A stretch of 64,000 nt of DNA from JAAYZK01 sp964535025 (lineage in GTDB: Bacteria > Planctomycetota > Phycisphaerae > SM23-33 > FEN-1343): NCBI GenBank assembly GCA_964535025.1, contig CAZHRW010000198.1, positions 7,520 through 71,519 of the forward strand, given 5' to 3'. Of this stretch, positions 27,459-36,218 are shown one piece after another; the stretch's first letter is position 1, and each line of letters begins with the position of its first letter. Below the pieces are notes generated by a model. That model saw nothing but the letters and a program-made list of their open reading frames with translations. It made no database searches and had not been told where the DNA came from. Position numbers and translations under genes: made by a program.

Positions 27459-28646
27459 GTGGCTGCCACATACCCAACGCGGCCTCGGGCCGCTTTCATG
27501 TGGGATGAGCGTTTCGATCGCAACGCGTACCCGACCACGATCCCCTTCCGGACGGATCGGGCCGCGATGGCCCGTCGAACGTTGAGGTCGATGGGGATGC
27601 TCTCGGCGCGCGACGAGGCCCCGGTGGTTCCGGCGACCCGCGAGCAGATCGAGCGGTTCCACGACGGGCACTACCTTGACGTGATGCTCGCCGCCGAGCG
27701 GGGCGACATGGGCGTCGAGGGTCTGCGCATGGGGTTCGGGACGGGCGATTGCCCCGTGTTCCGGGGCATGTACGCCCACGGCGCCCTGGCCGCCGGGGCC
27801 ACGCTGGGCGCCGCCGAGCTGATCCTGTCGGGCGAGGTGACCGTGGCGTTCAACCCGCACGGGGGGTTCCACCACGCCGGGCCCGACTATGCCGCGGGGT
27901 TCTGCTATATCAATGATGTGGTCCTCGGCTGCCTGGCCCTGGTGGAGGCGGGGCGGCGGGTGCTGTTCCTGGATATCGACGTCCACCACAGCGACGGCGT
28001 CCAGAACGCCTTCTACCACCGCGCGGACGTCTGCGTCATCTCCATGCACGAGACCGGACGGCGGCTGTTCCCCGGGACCGGCTTCGTCCACGAGACCGGC
28101 GTCGAGGCCGGCGCCGGCTACAGCGTTAACGTCCCGCTGCCGCCGGGCACGTACGACGACGCCTACCTGCGGGCCTACCGGTCGGTGGTGGCGCCGGTTA
28201 TCGATCGCTATGAGCCGGACGTGCTCGTCGTGGAAGTGGGGATGGACGGGCTCGTCGGCGATCCCCTGGCGGAGTTGGCGTTGACCAACAACACCCACGC
28301 GGCGATCCTGACCGACCTGCTGGAGCGCCACAAGCCCCTGCTGGCCCTCGGCGGCGGCGGGTATCATCCGGAAAACAGCGCCCGCGGGTGGGCGCTGGCC
28401 TGGGGCGTGATGACCGGCCAGGACGTCGACGCCGACGCCGCCGTCGGGCTCGGCGGGGTCATGCTCTCCAGCACCGATTGGCACGGCGGCCTGCGGGACC
28501 GCGTCCACGAGCCGCTCCCGGATCAGCGCGAGGCCGTGGACCGCCAGGTCGATCGCGTGATCGACGATGTCATCGAGCGGGTCTTCCCGCGACTGGGCCT
28601 GACGGACGGGCGGTCGGCCGGCGGAAAGGACAGCATCGGCGCATGA
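27459..28646 (+). CDS. AcuC-like histone deacetylase-family protein
   Basis: A 395-residue zinc-dependent lysine deacetylase-fold protein. Catalytic elements: the paired His in 'NPHGGFHHAG', zinc ligands in 'LDIDVHHSDGVQNAF', the Asp of 'VVEVGMDGLVGDP', and the Tyr of 'GGGGYHPE'. The GTG at 27459 with GGAG 6 bp ahead is preferred because the first family strand ('RAAFMWDERF') lies just downstream; the ATG at 27498 would cut it. In other bacteria AcuC removes acetyl groups from Acs. It opens an operon with two acyl-CoA enzymes and diverges from acs, which fits that job. Confidence 0.85.
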   Translation: MAATYPTRPRAAFMWDERFDRNAYPTTIPFRTDRAAMARRTLRSMGMLSARDEAPVVPATREQIERFHDGHYLDVMLAAERGDMGVEGLRMGFGTGDCPVFRGMYAHGALAAGATLGAAELILSGEVTVAFNPHGGFHHAGPDYAAGFCYINDVVLGCLALVEAGRRVLFLDIDVHHSDGVQNAFYHRADVCVISMHETGRRLFPGTGFVHETGVEAGAGYSVNVPLPPGTYDDAYLRAYRSVVAPVIDRYEPDVLVVEVGMDGLVGDPLAELALTNNTHAAILTDLLERHKPLLALGGGGYHPENSARGWALAWGVMTGQDVDADAAVGLGGVMLSSTDWHGGLRDRVHEPLPDQREAVDRQVDRVIDDVIERVFPRLGLTDGRSAGGKDSIGA

Positions 28647-30748
28647 GTGTCAAGGCGTTGTTCAATCCGAACTCCGTGGCGGTGGTGGGCGCCTCGGCCG
28701 GTCGAGGCAAGGTGGGCAACGAGGTGCTGCGCAGCCTGATCCGGGGCGGGTTCGACGGGCCCATCTACCCGGTCAACCCCAAGGGCGGCGAGGTGGAAGG
28801 CCTGACGTGCTACGTCGATCTGGCCGCGATCGGCGAAACGCCCGACCTGGTCGTGATCGTCGTGCCCGCCAAGGCCGTGCCGGAGGTGATGCGACAGTGT
28901 GCGTCCCTGAAGGTCACCTCCGTCGTGGTCCTCTCGGCGGGCTTCCGCGAGTCCGGCCGCGAAGGCGAGCAGCTCGAGCGGGAGATCGTCCAGATCGCCC
29001 GCCGGGCCGGCATCCGCATGGTGGGGCCCAACTGCGTGGGCCTGATGTCCGTGCACAACAAGCTCAACGCCTCCTTCGGGGGCGACCTGCCCGTGCCCGG
29101 CTCGATCGGCTACTTCTCCCAGTCCGGCTCCCTGCTGGCGGCGATCCTGGACATGGCCAACGCCGGCGGCGTGGGGTTCAGCAAGCTGATCAGCATCGGC
29201 AACAAGGCCGACGTCGACGAGCTGGACGTGCTGAAGGCGTTCGCCGAGGACGAGCAGACCAAGGTCATCGCCGGCTACCTCGAAACGATCGCCGACGGCG
29301 ACGCCTTCATGCGCGAGGCCGAGGCCGTCAGCCGTCACAAGCCCATCCTGTTGATGAAGGCCGGCGAGACCGGCTCGGGCACCGTGGCCGCCAGCAGCCA
29401 CACCGGGTCGCTGGTGTCGCGTCAGGCGGCGTTCGAGAGCATTTTCGCCCGCGCGGGGATCGTGCGCTGCCAGTCGATCAAGGCCCAGTTCGACTACGCC
29501 TGCGCCCTGGCCAGCCAGCCGCTGCCGGCGGGCAAGCGCGTGGCGGTCGTCGCCAACGCCGGGGGCGCCGGGATCATGGCGGTCGACGCCATCGAGCGCG
29601 AGGGGCTGGAACTGGCGCCGCTGACCGACGCGACCCGGTCGCGCCTCGCCGAGAGCCTGCCGCCCTCGGCGAACGTGAACAACCCCGTCGACGTCCTCGG
29701 CGACGCCCTGGCCGACCGCTACCAGGTGGCCGTCGAGGCGGTGATGGAGGACCCCCATGTCGACGTTGTTCTGACGTTGTTGACGCCCCACGCGATGACC
29801 GAGTGCGCGCCGACGGCGCGGATGGTCGTCGAGGCGGCGGCGCGGACGGACAAGCCGGTGCTGGCGTGTTTCCTCGGCGCCCGGCGGATGGCCGAGGCGG
29901 TCGACGTGCTCCGCGCGGGGGGCGTGCCCCGCTACGACTCCCCCGAGGCCGCCGTCGCCACGATCGCGGCGATGGCCAACTACGCGACGTTCCTCAAGCG
30001 GCCCGAACGGGTCGTGCGGCTGTTCCCGGTCAACCGCCGCAAGGTCGAGACGATCATCGATCGCCACCTCCAGCGCGACGCGCTGGAGATCGGCGAGATG
30101 GAGGCCCAGGAGATCCTCCAGGCCTACGGATTCGTCACGCCCCGCGGGGCGGTGGCCACCTCGCCCGAGCAGGCCGTCAACATCGCCCGGCAGATCGGCT
30201 ACCCCGTCGTGCTGAAGATCTGGTCGCCCGATATCCTCCACAAGACCGACGTCGGGGGCGTACGGCTCGGGCTCAACAGCGACGACGACGTCATGGACGC
30301 GTTCGACCTGATGATGTACCGCATCCCCCGCAAGCGTCCCGACGCCGACATCCTCGGCGTCCTGGTCCAGCAGATGGTCTCGGGGGGCACCGAGGTCATT
30401 CTCGGCATGCACCGCGACGAACGCTTCGGCCCGCTGATGATGTTCGGCATGGGCGGGAGGATGGTCGAGGTGCTCAAGGACGTGGCGTTCTACCTTGCCC
30501 CCATTACCGCCGAGGAGGCCAAGCAGATGCTCCTGAGCACCCAGACCTACCAGTTGCTCACCGGCGGCGGCGGGCGGGAGGGCGTGGACCTCGACGCCCT
30601 CGCCGAGGGTCTGCAGCGGCTCAGCCAGTTGGTCACCGAATTCCCCCAGATTCAGGAAATGGACATCAACCCCTACGTCGCCGGCCCCGAGGGCACTTCC
30701 CCGATCGCCGTCGACGCCTTTATCCGTCTGCGCAACAACGCGGACTGA
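28643..30748 (+). CDS. ADP-forming acetyl/acyl-CoA synthetase, fused alpha-beta
   Basis: A 701-residue NDP-forming acyl-CoA synthetase that interconverts acyl-CoA + ADP + Pi with the acid + ATP + CoA. The N-terminal CoA-binding domain starts 'LFNPNSVAVVGAS'. The ligase-CoA domains include 'MVGPNCVGL' and phosphohistidine candidate H253 in 'SSHTGSL'. The C-terminal ATP-grasp domain shows 'YPVVLKIWSPDILHKTDVGG' and 'EMDINPYV'. It lacks a GNAT domain, unlike Pat-type relatives of this family; the GNAT is on the next gene. The start overlaps the deacetylase stop (ATGA). Confidence 0.9.
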   Translation: MSVKALFNPNSVAVVGASAGRGKVGNEVLRSLIRGGFDGPIYPVNPKGGEVEGLTCYVDLAAIGETPDLVVIVVPAKAVPEVMRQCASLKVTSVVVLSAGFRESGREGEQLEREIVQIARRAGIRMVGPNCVGLMSVHNKLNASFGGDLPVPGSIGYFSQSGSLLAAILDMANAGGVGFSKLISIGNKADVDELDVLKAFAEDEQTKVIAGYLETIADGDAFMREAEAVSRHKPILLMKAGETGSGTVAASSHTGSLVSRQAAFESIFARAGIVRCQSIKAQFDYACALASQPLPAGKRVAVVANAGGAGIMAVDAIEREGLELAPLTDATRSRLAESLPPSANVNNPVDVLGDALADRYQVAVEAVMEDPHVDVVLTLLTPHAMTECAPTARMVVEAAARTDKPVLACFLGARRMAEAVDVLRAGGVPRYDSPEAAVATIAAMANYATFLKRPERVVRLFPVNRRKVETIIDRHLQRDALEIGEMEAQEILQAYGFVTPRGAVATSPEQAVNIARQIGYPVVLKIWSPDILHKTDVGGVRLGLNSDDDVMDAFDLMMYRIPRKRPDADILGVLVQQMVSGGTEVILGMHRDERFGPLMMFGMGGRMVEVLKDVAFYLAPITAEEAKQMLLSTQTYQLLTGGGGREGVDLDALAEGLQRLSQLVTEFPQIQEMDINPYVAGPEGTSPIAVDAFIRLRNNAD

Positions 30749-30791
30749 CAGGGGCGCCTCCCGGTGCAATAATACCCGGGAGGCCGCCACC

Positions 30792-32669
30792 ATGACACGG
30801 GCAGATATCATGCAGCAGTTCGACTGGAAAACCAAGTACGCCAAGCGAATCCGCAACGCCGTCAGCGCGATGAAACTCATCCAGGCCGGCGACTCGATCT
30901 TCATCGGCACCGGGTGCGGCCAGCCGCAACATCTGGTCGACGCCCTGGTGACCCATTCCGGCCACATCGCCGACGCCCACGTCATCCACCTGCTGACCAT
31001 GGGCGCGGCCCCCTACGCCGACGAGAAGTTCCGCGACAAGTTCAAGATGAACAGCTTCTTCGTCGCCGCCAACGTCCGCGAGGCCCTCGAGCGCGGGGTC
31101 GGCGACTACACCCCGATCTTCCTTTCGGAGATCCCCAACGAGTTCGAATCCGGGCGGATCCCCATCGACGTCGCCCTCGTCACCGTCACGCCCCCCGACG
31201 TCAACGGGCTGTGCAGCCTCGGGGTCTCCGTCGACATCGTCAAGTCCGCCGCCGCCAACGCCAAGCGGGTCATCGCCCAGGTCAACACCCGCATGCCCCG
31301 GACCCTCGGCGACAGTTTCCTCCACGTCAACAACATCGATGCCCTTGTCCCCCACGACGAGGAACTGATCGAATCGCCCAACGCCGAACTCGACGAAACC
31401 ATGCAGCGGATCGGGCACAACCTCGCACGCCTGGTCGAAGACGGCTCCACCATCGAGTGCGGGATCGGCCGCATCCCCCAGGCCATGGCCGAGGCACTCA
31501 AGGGCAAGAAGGAACTCGGCATCCACACCGAGATGATCGGCGACTGGATCATCAACCTGATCGAGTGCGGCGCGGTCACCTGCTCCAAGAAAACCATTAA
31601 CCGCGGCAAGGTCGTCCTGAGCTTCTGCATGGGCACGCGTCGGCTCTACGACTACATCGACAACAACCCGTTCTTCGAGTTCCACCCCACCGAGTACGTC
31701 AACGACCCGTTCGTGATCAGCCAGCACGACAAGATGGTCGCCATCAACGTGGGGCTCGAAGTGGATCTGACCGGCCAGGTGTGCGCCGATTCGCTGGGCT
31801 ACAAGATCTACTCCGGCATCGGCGGCCAGGTCGACTTCATCCGCGGCGCCGCGCGGAGCCGCGGCGGCAAGCCCATCATCGCCATGCAGTCGACGGCCCG
31901 CGACGGGACCGTCTCGCGCATCGTGCCCCACCTGACCGAGGGCGCCGGCGTGGTCACCACCCGCGGGGACGTCCACTACGTCGTCACCGAGTACGGCATC
32001 GCGTACCTGCACGGCAAGTCCATCCGTCAGCGGGCGCTGTCGCTGATCAATATCGCCCACCCCAAGTTCCGCAACGGGTTGATCCAGGCCGCCAAACGCC
32101 AGAAGTACCTCTACGAGGACCAGATCGAGCTGGACTGGGAGGAACTGACCTACCCGGAGGAGCTGGAGCATTACGAGACGCTCCGCGACGGGACGCAGAT
32201 CTTCTTCCGCCCCGTCAAGCCCACCGACGAACCGGCCCTGGCCGAGATGCTCTACTCGCTCAGCCGCGAATCGGTCCGCACGCGGTACTTCACCGCCACC
32301 ATGACCTTCCCCCACAAGGATGTCCAGCGGCTGACCAACATCGACTACCAGCAGGACCTCGCCATCGTCGGCTGCGTGCCGAGTCCGGCCGGGGAGGAGA
32401 TCGTCGCCATCAGCCAGTACTTCCTCGACCCCAAGACCGGCGTCGCCGAGGTCGCCTTCATCGTTCAGGACGAGTGGCAGCAGCGCGGCATGGGCAGTTT
32501 CCTGCTGAGCTACATCACCCAGATTGCCCGCCAGCGCGGGGTCAAACGCTTCTTCGCCAAGGTCCTGCCGTCCAACAAGGCCATGCTCAACATCTTCCAT
32601 AACAGCGGCTACCCCGTCCATACGGAGTTCGACGGGGAGGCGTATTCGATCTACTACGACATCAACTGA
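30792..32669 (+). CDS. Acetyl-CoA hydrolase/transferase fused to a GNAT acetyltransferase domain
   Basis: A 625-residue two-part protein. Residues 1-435 form an acetyl-CoA hydrolase / CoA-transferase ('SIFIGTGCGQPQHLV', 'GIGRIPQAMAEAL', 'GIGGQVDFIRGAARSRGG', 'VTEYGIAYLHGKSI'). Residues 455-620 form a GNAT domain with the acetyl-CoA loop 'DEWQQRGMGSFLLSYI'. The first half moves CoA between acetate and other acids. The second half probably acetylates a lysine or small molecule. GGGAGG precedes the ATG, 43 bp after the synthetase. With the deacetylase in the same operon, both directions of lysine acetylation may be encoded here. Confidence 0.9.
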   Translation: MTRADIMQQFDWKTKYAKRIRNAVSAMKLIQAGDSIFIGTGCGQPQHLVDALVTHSGHIADAHVIHLLTMGAAPYADEKFRDKFKMNSFFVAANVREALERGVGDYTPIFLSEIPNEFESGRIPIDVALVTVTPPDVNGLCSLGVSVDIVKSAAANAKRVIAQVNTRMPRTLGDSFLHVNNIDALVPHDEELIESPNAELDETMQRIGHNLARLVEDGSTIECGIGRIPQAMAEALKGKKELGIHTEMIGDWIINLIECGAVTCSKKTINRGKVVLSFCMGTRRLYDYIDNNPFFEFHPTEYVNDPFVISQHDKMVAINVGLEVDLTGQVCADSLGYKIYSGIGGQVDFIRGAARSRGGKPIIAMQSTARDGTVSRIVPHLTEGAGVVTTRGDVHYVVTEYGIAYLHGKSIRQRALSLINIAHPKFRNGLIQAAKRQKYLYEDQIELDWEELTYPEELEHYETLRDGTQIFFRPVKPTDEPALAEMLYSLSRESVRTRYFTATMTFPHKDVQRLTNIDYQQDLAIVGCVPSPAGEEIVAISQYFLDPKTGVAEVAFIVQDEWQQRGMGSFLLSYITQIARQRGVKRFFAKVLPSNKAMLNIFHNSGYPVHTEFDGEAYSIYYDIN

Positions 32670-32746
32670 TCCGCCGCCGGCACGGCCGCCGACGGGCCCG
32701 AGGCGCAAACCAGGTGTCTTGTAGGGTCGCGGGCCGGAGCGTCGGT

Positions 32747-34150
32747 TCACCCCTTGTAGTCCTCCTTGCGGAGGGCGTGGCGTTTCATCTTCTCGTAGAG
32801 TGTCCGGGTCTCGATGCCGGCGGCGCGGGCGGTCTGGTCGACGCGGCCGTCGGTGCGGGCCAGCCAGGCGTGGAGGTAGGCGCGTTCGAGTGCGTCGGTG
32901 ATCTCGCGGCGGATCTCCCCGAGCGGCCGCTCCAGCCACGCGGCGGGGATGGCGCCGTCGGCCAGGTCCCCCAGGTGCGTCGGGCCCGTCGTCGTCGCCA
33001 GGCCCGGCGGGAGGCAGTCGACGTCGATGAAGCCGTCCTCGCCCAGCAGCAGGGCCCGCTCGAGGATGTTGTGCAGCTCGCGGATATTGCCCGGCCAGTC
33101 GTAGCGGACCAGCGCTTCGCCGGCCGCGTCGCTGATCCGCGCATTGTGCACGCCCAGGCGGGGGGCGACCCGCGCCAGGGCCCGCTCGATCAGATGCGGC
33201 AGGTCGGCGCGCCGTTCCCGCAGCGGCGGGAGGGTGAGCGTAACGACGCTGAGGCGGTAGTACAGGTCCCGCCGGAAGTTGCCCTCGGCCACCTCCTCGG
33301 CCAGGTCCCGGTTGGTCGCGGCGATGACGCGGACATCCACGCGGAGCGACCGCTCGGAGCCGAGCCGCCGGACCTGGTGGTCGTGGAGGACCCGCAGGAG
33401 CTTGACCTGCAGGTGGCGGGGCATCTCGCCGATTTCGTCGAGGAAGATCGTGCCGGCGTGGGCCAGCTCGAAGCAGCCCCGACGGCCGCGATTGGCGCCG
33501 GTGAACGCGCCGGCCTCGTGGCCGAACAGTTCGCTCTCCATCAGCGACTCGGGCAGCCCCCCGCAGTTGATCGCCACGAACGGCCCGGCCCGTCGGGGCC
33601 CGGCGGCGTGGATCGCCCGGGCGAGGTGCTCCTTGCCCACGCCCGTCTCGCCCTGGATCAGCACCGCGCTGCCGGTCCGGGCGACGCGGTCGGCCATGTG
33701 CAGCAGCGACTGCATCGACGGGACCACCGATTGGAAGTCCGACAACAGGGGCGGCTGGGTCGGCGCCTCGGCGTCGTAGCCCCGCTGTCGCCGTGCGATT
33801 TCCGCCTGAATCGCCCCGGCGAGGACCTCGTCGCGCAGGCCCGTGTAGAGGATCCGATCCGCCCCGGCGGCCAGGAAGCCCGACTGCTCGGCCGCGCGGT
33901 CCTCCTCGACCATCAGCACGACCGAGGGGTTTTCCGGCAGGTTTCGCACCAGCGCGATGCTGTCGGCCAGGGTGTCGGCGACCGTCGATTCGTGGGCGAT
34001 CAATACGTCGAAGCTCCGACGGGCCGCCCGCTCCCACAGGTGCTTCTCCCCGCGCAGCAGGTCGACCACCGTGTCCTGACGGGGCAGCATCGCCCGGACG
34101 CGTCGTCGCAGGTCCGTGTCGGGGATCACCAGCATGATCCGGATCAGCAT
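32747..34150 (-). CDS. Sigma-54-dependent NtrC-family activator with degenerate receiver
   Basis: A 467-residue enhancer-binding protein. Residues 1-120 look like a receiver domain, but the phosphoacceptor position reads Ala52-His53 ('FDVLIAHEST') and the usual Lys is missing, so it is probably not phosphorylated. The AAA+ domain has Walker A 'GETGVGKE' (167-174), the sigma-54 contact loop 'GAFTGA' (214-219), Walker B 'GTIFLDEIGEM' and the arginine fingers. A Fis-type helix-turn-helix closes the protein ('VDQTARAAGIETRTLYEKMKRH'). The ATG at 34150 fits GGAGG at 9-bp spacing; one at 34156 is too close. It diverges from a rubredoxin gene with a sigma-54 promoter, its likely target. Confidence 0.92.
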   Translation of the reverse strand: MLIRIMLVIPDTDLRRRVRAMLPRQDTVVDLLRGEKHLWERAARRSFDVLIAHESTVADTLADSIALVRNLPENPSVVLMVEEDRAAEQSGFLAAGADRILYTGLRDEVLAGAIQAEIARRQRGYDAEAPTQPPLLSDFQSVVPSMQSLLHMADRVARTGSAVLIQGETGVGKEHLARAIHAAGPRRAGPFVAINCGGLPESLMESELFGHEAGAFTGANRGRRGCFELAHAGTIFLDEIGEMPRHLQVKLLRVLHDHQVRRLGSERSLRVDVRVIAATNRDLAEEVAEGNFRRDLYYRLSVVTLTLPPLRERRADLPHLIERALARVAPRLGVHNARISDAAGEALVRYDWPGNIRELHNILERALLLGEDGFIDVDCLPPGLATTTGPTHLGDLADGAIPAAWLERPLGEIRREITDALERAYLHAWLARTDGRVDQTARAAGIETRTLYEKMKRHALRKEDYKG

Positions 34151-34185
34151 GGCCATTCACCTCCGCCACATGATAGGAAGTGTAA

Positions 34186-34202
34186 TTCCGATTGTTTCGG
34201 AA
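34186..34202. promoter_or_regulatory. Inverted repeat TTCCGA-N5-TCGGAA, candidate enhancer site
   Basis: A perfect 6-bp inverted repeat 117-133 bp upstream of the sigma-54 promoter, a normal distance for NtrC-type enhancer sites. It also overlaps the likely promoter of the activator gene, so it could serve autoregulation. Confidence 0.45.
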
Positions 34203-34213
34203 GCAAGCAACAT

Positions 34214-34227
34214 TTTTCCAAGGAAAA
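34214..34227. promoter_or_regulatory. Palindrome TTTTCC-AA-GGAAAA, second candidate site
   Basis: A perfect 6-bp inverted repeat with a 2-bp spacer, about 28 bp (centre to centre 26-27 bp) from the first repeat. It could be a second activator site or an unrelated element. Confidence 0.3.
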
Positions 34228-34318
34228 GCCTTCCGGCGCGGGATGGGCTCCCGGAGGAAGCTGTTTACAAATGCATGTGAAATAGTCGGTTAGAAAAACA
34301 TATGATCAGGAACTCCCC

Positions 34319-34333
34319 TGGCACACCCTTTGC
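34319..34333 (+). promoter_or_regulatory. Sigma-54 (-24/-12) promoter of the rubredoxin gene
   Basis: TGGCAC-N5-TTGC is present exactly (TGGCACACCCTTTGC), with GG and GC at the required 10-bp separation. It lies 74 bp ahead of the rubredoxin ATG, in the gap shared with the divergent sigma-54 activator gene. Confidence 0.85.
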
Positions 34334-34406
34334 CTCTCTTGGCGCGGCAGCGCCGCGGTGAGGACCGCGGCCACACGGTCCGGATGCTACGGAGAAAGGA
34401 AGCGCC

Positions 34407-34634
34407 ATGGACGTGTATGCGTGCGACGTTTGCGGGTATTACTACGACCCGGAGTACGGCGACGAGGAGAACAACATCAAGGCGGGGACGGCCTTCGGGA
34501 AGCTGCCCAAGAGCTGGACGTGCCCCGAGTGCGGCGCCGACAAGAGCGAGTTCTACCGTCTCGATCCCGACGACTGGGAGTACGACGACGACAAAGAAGA
34601 GGACGAGGACGAGGACGATTTCGAAGACTCATAG
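34407..34634 (+). CDS. Rubredoxin with acidic C-terminal tail
   Basis: A 75-residue rubredoxin. The two Cys loops 'CDVCGYYYDPEYGD' and 'CPECGADKSEFY' bind one iron; aromatic core residues are in place. Rubredoxins pass single electrons in the cytoplasm, often to oxygen- or superoxide-reducing proteins in anaerobes. After the fold, a tail of about 20 residues is almost all Asp and Glu, longer than in standard 52-55-residue rubredoxins, and may dock to a basic partner. It is a single-gene transcript: sigma-54 promoter before, hairpin after. Confidence 0.93.
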   Translation: MDVYACDVCGYYYDPEYGDEENNIKAGTAFGKLPKSWTCPECGADKSEFYRLDPDDWEYDDDKEEDEDEDDFEDS

Positions 34635-34661
34635 CCTTTGACGCCGACACACGACGTCCGC

Positions 34662-34687
34662 CACCGGCCCCCATCTGGGGGCCGGTG
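34662..34687 (+). terminator. Hairpin after the rubredoxin gene
   Basis: A perfect 12-bp stem (CACCGGCCCCCA and its complement) with a 2-base gap, 28 bp past the stop. There is no T-run, but the stem is very stable. Confidence 0.6.
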
Positions 34688-34692
34688 TCGTG

Positions 34693-34721
34693 TAGGCAAG
34701 GGGAGCTCCCGCCAGTATAAT
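34693..34721 (+). promoter_or_regulatory. Predicted promoter of the cmk-plsC operon
   Basis: TAGGCA and a perfect TATAAT are 17 bp apart, ending 32 bp before the cmk start. Confidence 0.6.
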
Positions 34722-34753
34722 GCCCGCTCCTGAGTGAATACACCGGAGTGCGG

Positions 34754-35416
34754 ATGATCATCACCATCGACGGACCGGCCGGCAGCGGCAAGAGCACCGT
34801 CGCCCGAGGTCTGGCCGGACGGCTGGGTCTGGCCTATCTCGACACCGGGGCGATGTACCGGGCCGTGACCCTGCGCGCCCTGCGGGGCGGAGTCGACCTC
34901 ACCGACGCCGACGCCCTCACCCGCTGCGCCGCCGAGGCGGACCTGGCCCTGGAGGCCGACGGGGGCCGGCTGCGGGTGATGCTCGACGGGCGGGACGTCT
35001 CCGAGGCGATCCGGTCGATCGAGGTCACCGAAGCCAGCGGCTACCTTGCTTCGGCGCCCGGCGTGCGGGAGGTGCTGGTGGCGCTCCAGCGGCGCGTGGC
35101 CGGCCAATTGGACGGCGTGGTCACCGAGGGGCGCGACCAGGGGTCGGTGGTCTTCCCCGACGCGACGGTGAAGGTCTTCCTCGTTGCCGACGCGGCCGTC
35201 CGCGCCCGCCGGCGCTATGACGAGCTGCGTGCCAAGGGCGAAACCGTCGATTACGACGGGATTTACAGTGCGATAGTCGCCCGCGACCACCGCGACGCCG
35301 CCCGCGACATCGGGCCGCTGGTCAAGCCCGCCGGCGCGATCGAGGTCGACACGACCGACCTGACGGTCGAGCAGGTGATCGACGTCCTCGCCCGCCACGT
35401 GGAGGCGGCGCGATGA
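34754..35416 (+). CDS. cmk: Cytidylate kinase
   Basis: A 220-residue CMP/dCMP kinase for pyrimidine nucleotide supply. The P-loop is 'IDGPAGSGKSTVARGLA'. Next come 'LDTGAMYRAVTL', the CMP-binding insert with 'DGRDVSEAIRS', 'VVTEGRDQGSVVFPDA' and the basic lid 'RARRRYDELRAKG'. The ATG at 34754 has GGAG at 34745-34748; a GTG six bases upstream is part of that site and is not used. Overlaps plsC by 4 bp. Confidence 0.95.
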   Translation: MIITIDGPAGSGKSTVARGLAGRLGLAYLDTGAMYRAVTLRALRGGVDLTDADALTRCAAEADLALEADGGRLRVMLDGRDVSEAIRSIEVTEASGYLASAPGVREVLVALQRRVAGQLDGVVTEGRDQGSVVFPDATVKVFLVADAAVRARRRYDELRAKGETVDYDGIYSAIVARDHRDAARDIGPLVKPAGAIEVDTTDLTVEQVIDVLARHVEAAR

Positions 35417-36123
35417 CGGCCCGCCCGCTGGCCAGCCACGTCAACCCCGCCCTGGCGCACTACCGCCTGCCGGCCGGGACGCCCGCGCCGAGCCTGTGGT
35501 ACCGGGCCAATCGCCGGCTGCTCCGGGCGTGGGTGCCGCTGGTGTGGCGGATGCGGGGGTTCAACCGCCACTACGAGCCGTCCGCCGGCGGGGCGGTGTA
35601 CATGTGTAACCATCAGAGCTTCATGGACCCGGTGCTCATGTCGCTGGCCCTGCAGCGCCCGATGAACTACATGGCACGCGACTCGCTGTTCCGCCACCGG
35701 CTGTTCCGACTGTTGATCGAGTCGCTCAACGCCTTTCCCGTCCGTCGGGGCACGGCCGACACCGCGGCGCTGAAGGAGGCGCTGCGGCGGGTGAGGCGCG
35801 GCGAGCAGGTGGTGCTGTTCCCCGAGGGCACCCGCACCCGCGACGGGCGGATCGGGCCGTTCCTGCCCGGTGTCGCCTTTGTCGCTCAGCGGACCGGGGC
35901 GATCACCGTGCCGGTCGTCATCGACGGGGCGTACGAGTGCTGGCCCCGCACCCGCCGGCTGCCCCGGCGGGGGGAGATCATCGTGCGCTACGGACGACCC
36001 TACCGCCCCGAGGAGGCGCGGGCGATGAGCGCGGAGGCCTTTGTCGCCCGGGTCCGGGCCGATATGATCGCCATTCAGGCCGACATCCGCCGCCGGGTGG
36101 GACGCCCGCCATTGGTGTATTAG
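35413..36123 (+). CDS. plsC: 1-acyl-sn-glycerol-3-phosphate acyltransferase
   Basis: A 236-residue PlsC-type acyltransferase of phospholipid synthesis at the inner membrane. The catalytic H-x4-D pair is H67/D72 ('NHQSFMD') and the phosphate-binding motif is 'LFPEGTRTRDG' (near 136). The start overlaps the cmk stop (ATGA), and cmk-plsC pairs are common. One moderately hydrophobic region precedes the active site, enough for peripheral membrane contact. Confidence 0.92.
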   Translation: MTARPLASHVNPALAHYRLPAGTPAPSLWYRANRRLLRAWVPLVWRMRGFNRHYEPSAGGAVYMCNHQSFMDPVLMSLALQRPMNYMARDSLFRHRLFRLLIESLNAFPVRRGTADTAALKEALRRVRRGEQVVLFPEGTRTRDGRIGPFLPGVAFVAQRTGAITVPVVIDGAYECWPRTRRLPRRGEIIVRYGRPYRPEEARAMSAEAFVARVRADMIAIQADIRRRVGRPPLVY

Positions 36124-36218
36124 GCCGTTTGCCGATGCTCCCTGCGCCGTGAACGTTGACCGACACGGCGGAAATTCGAACGGTTTGATCGACTGATTGG
36201 ATAAACGAGAGTGGAGCG

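Noticed and set aside
28643..30748. Pat-type protein acetyltransferase (GNAT fused to an ADP-forming synthetase domain)
   Set aside because: The whole 701-residue length is accounted for by CoA-binding, ligase and ATP-grasp domains. No GNAT domain is present on this protein.
30720..34169. 1149-codon open frame on the minus strand across two CoA enzymes and the sigma-54 activator
   Set aside because: It overlaps three well-supported genes in a different frame or strand and shows no domain.
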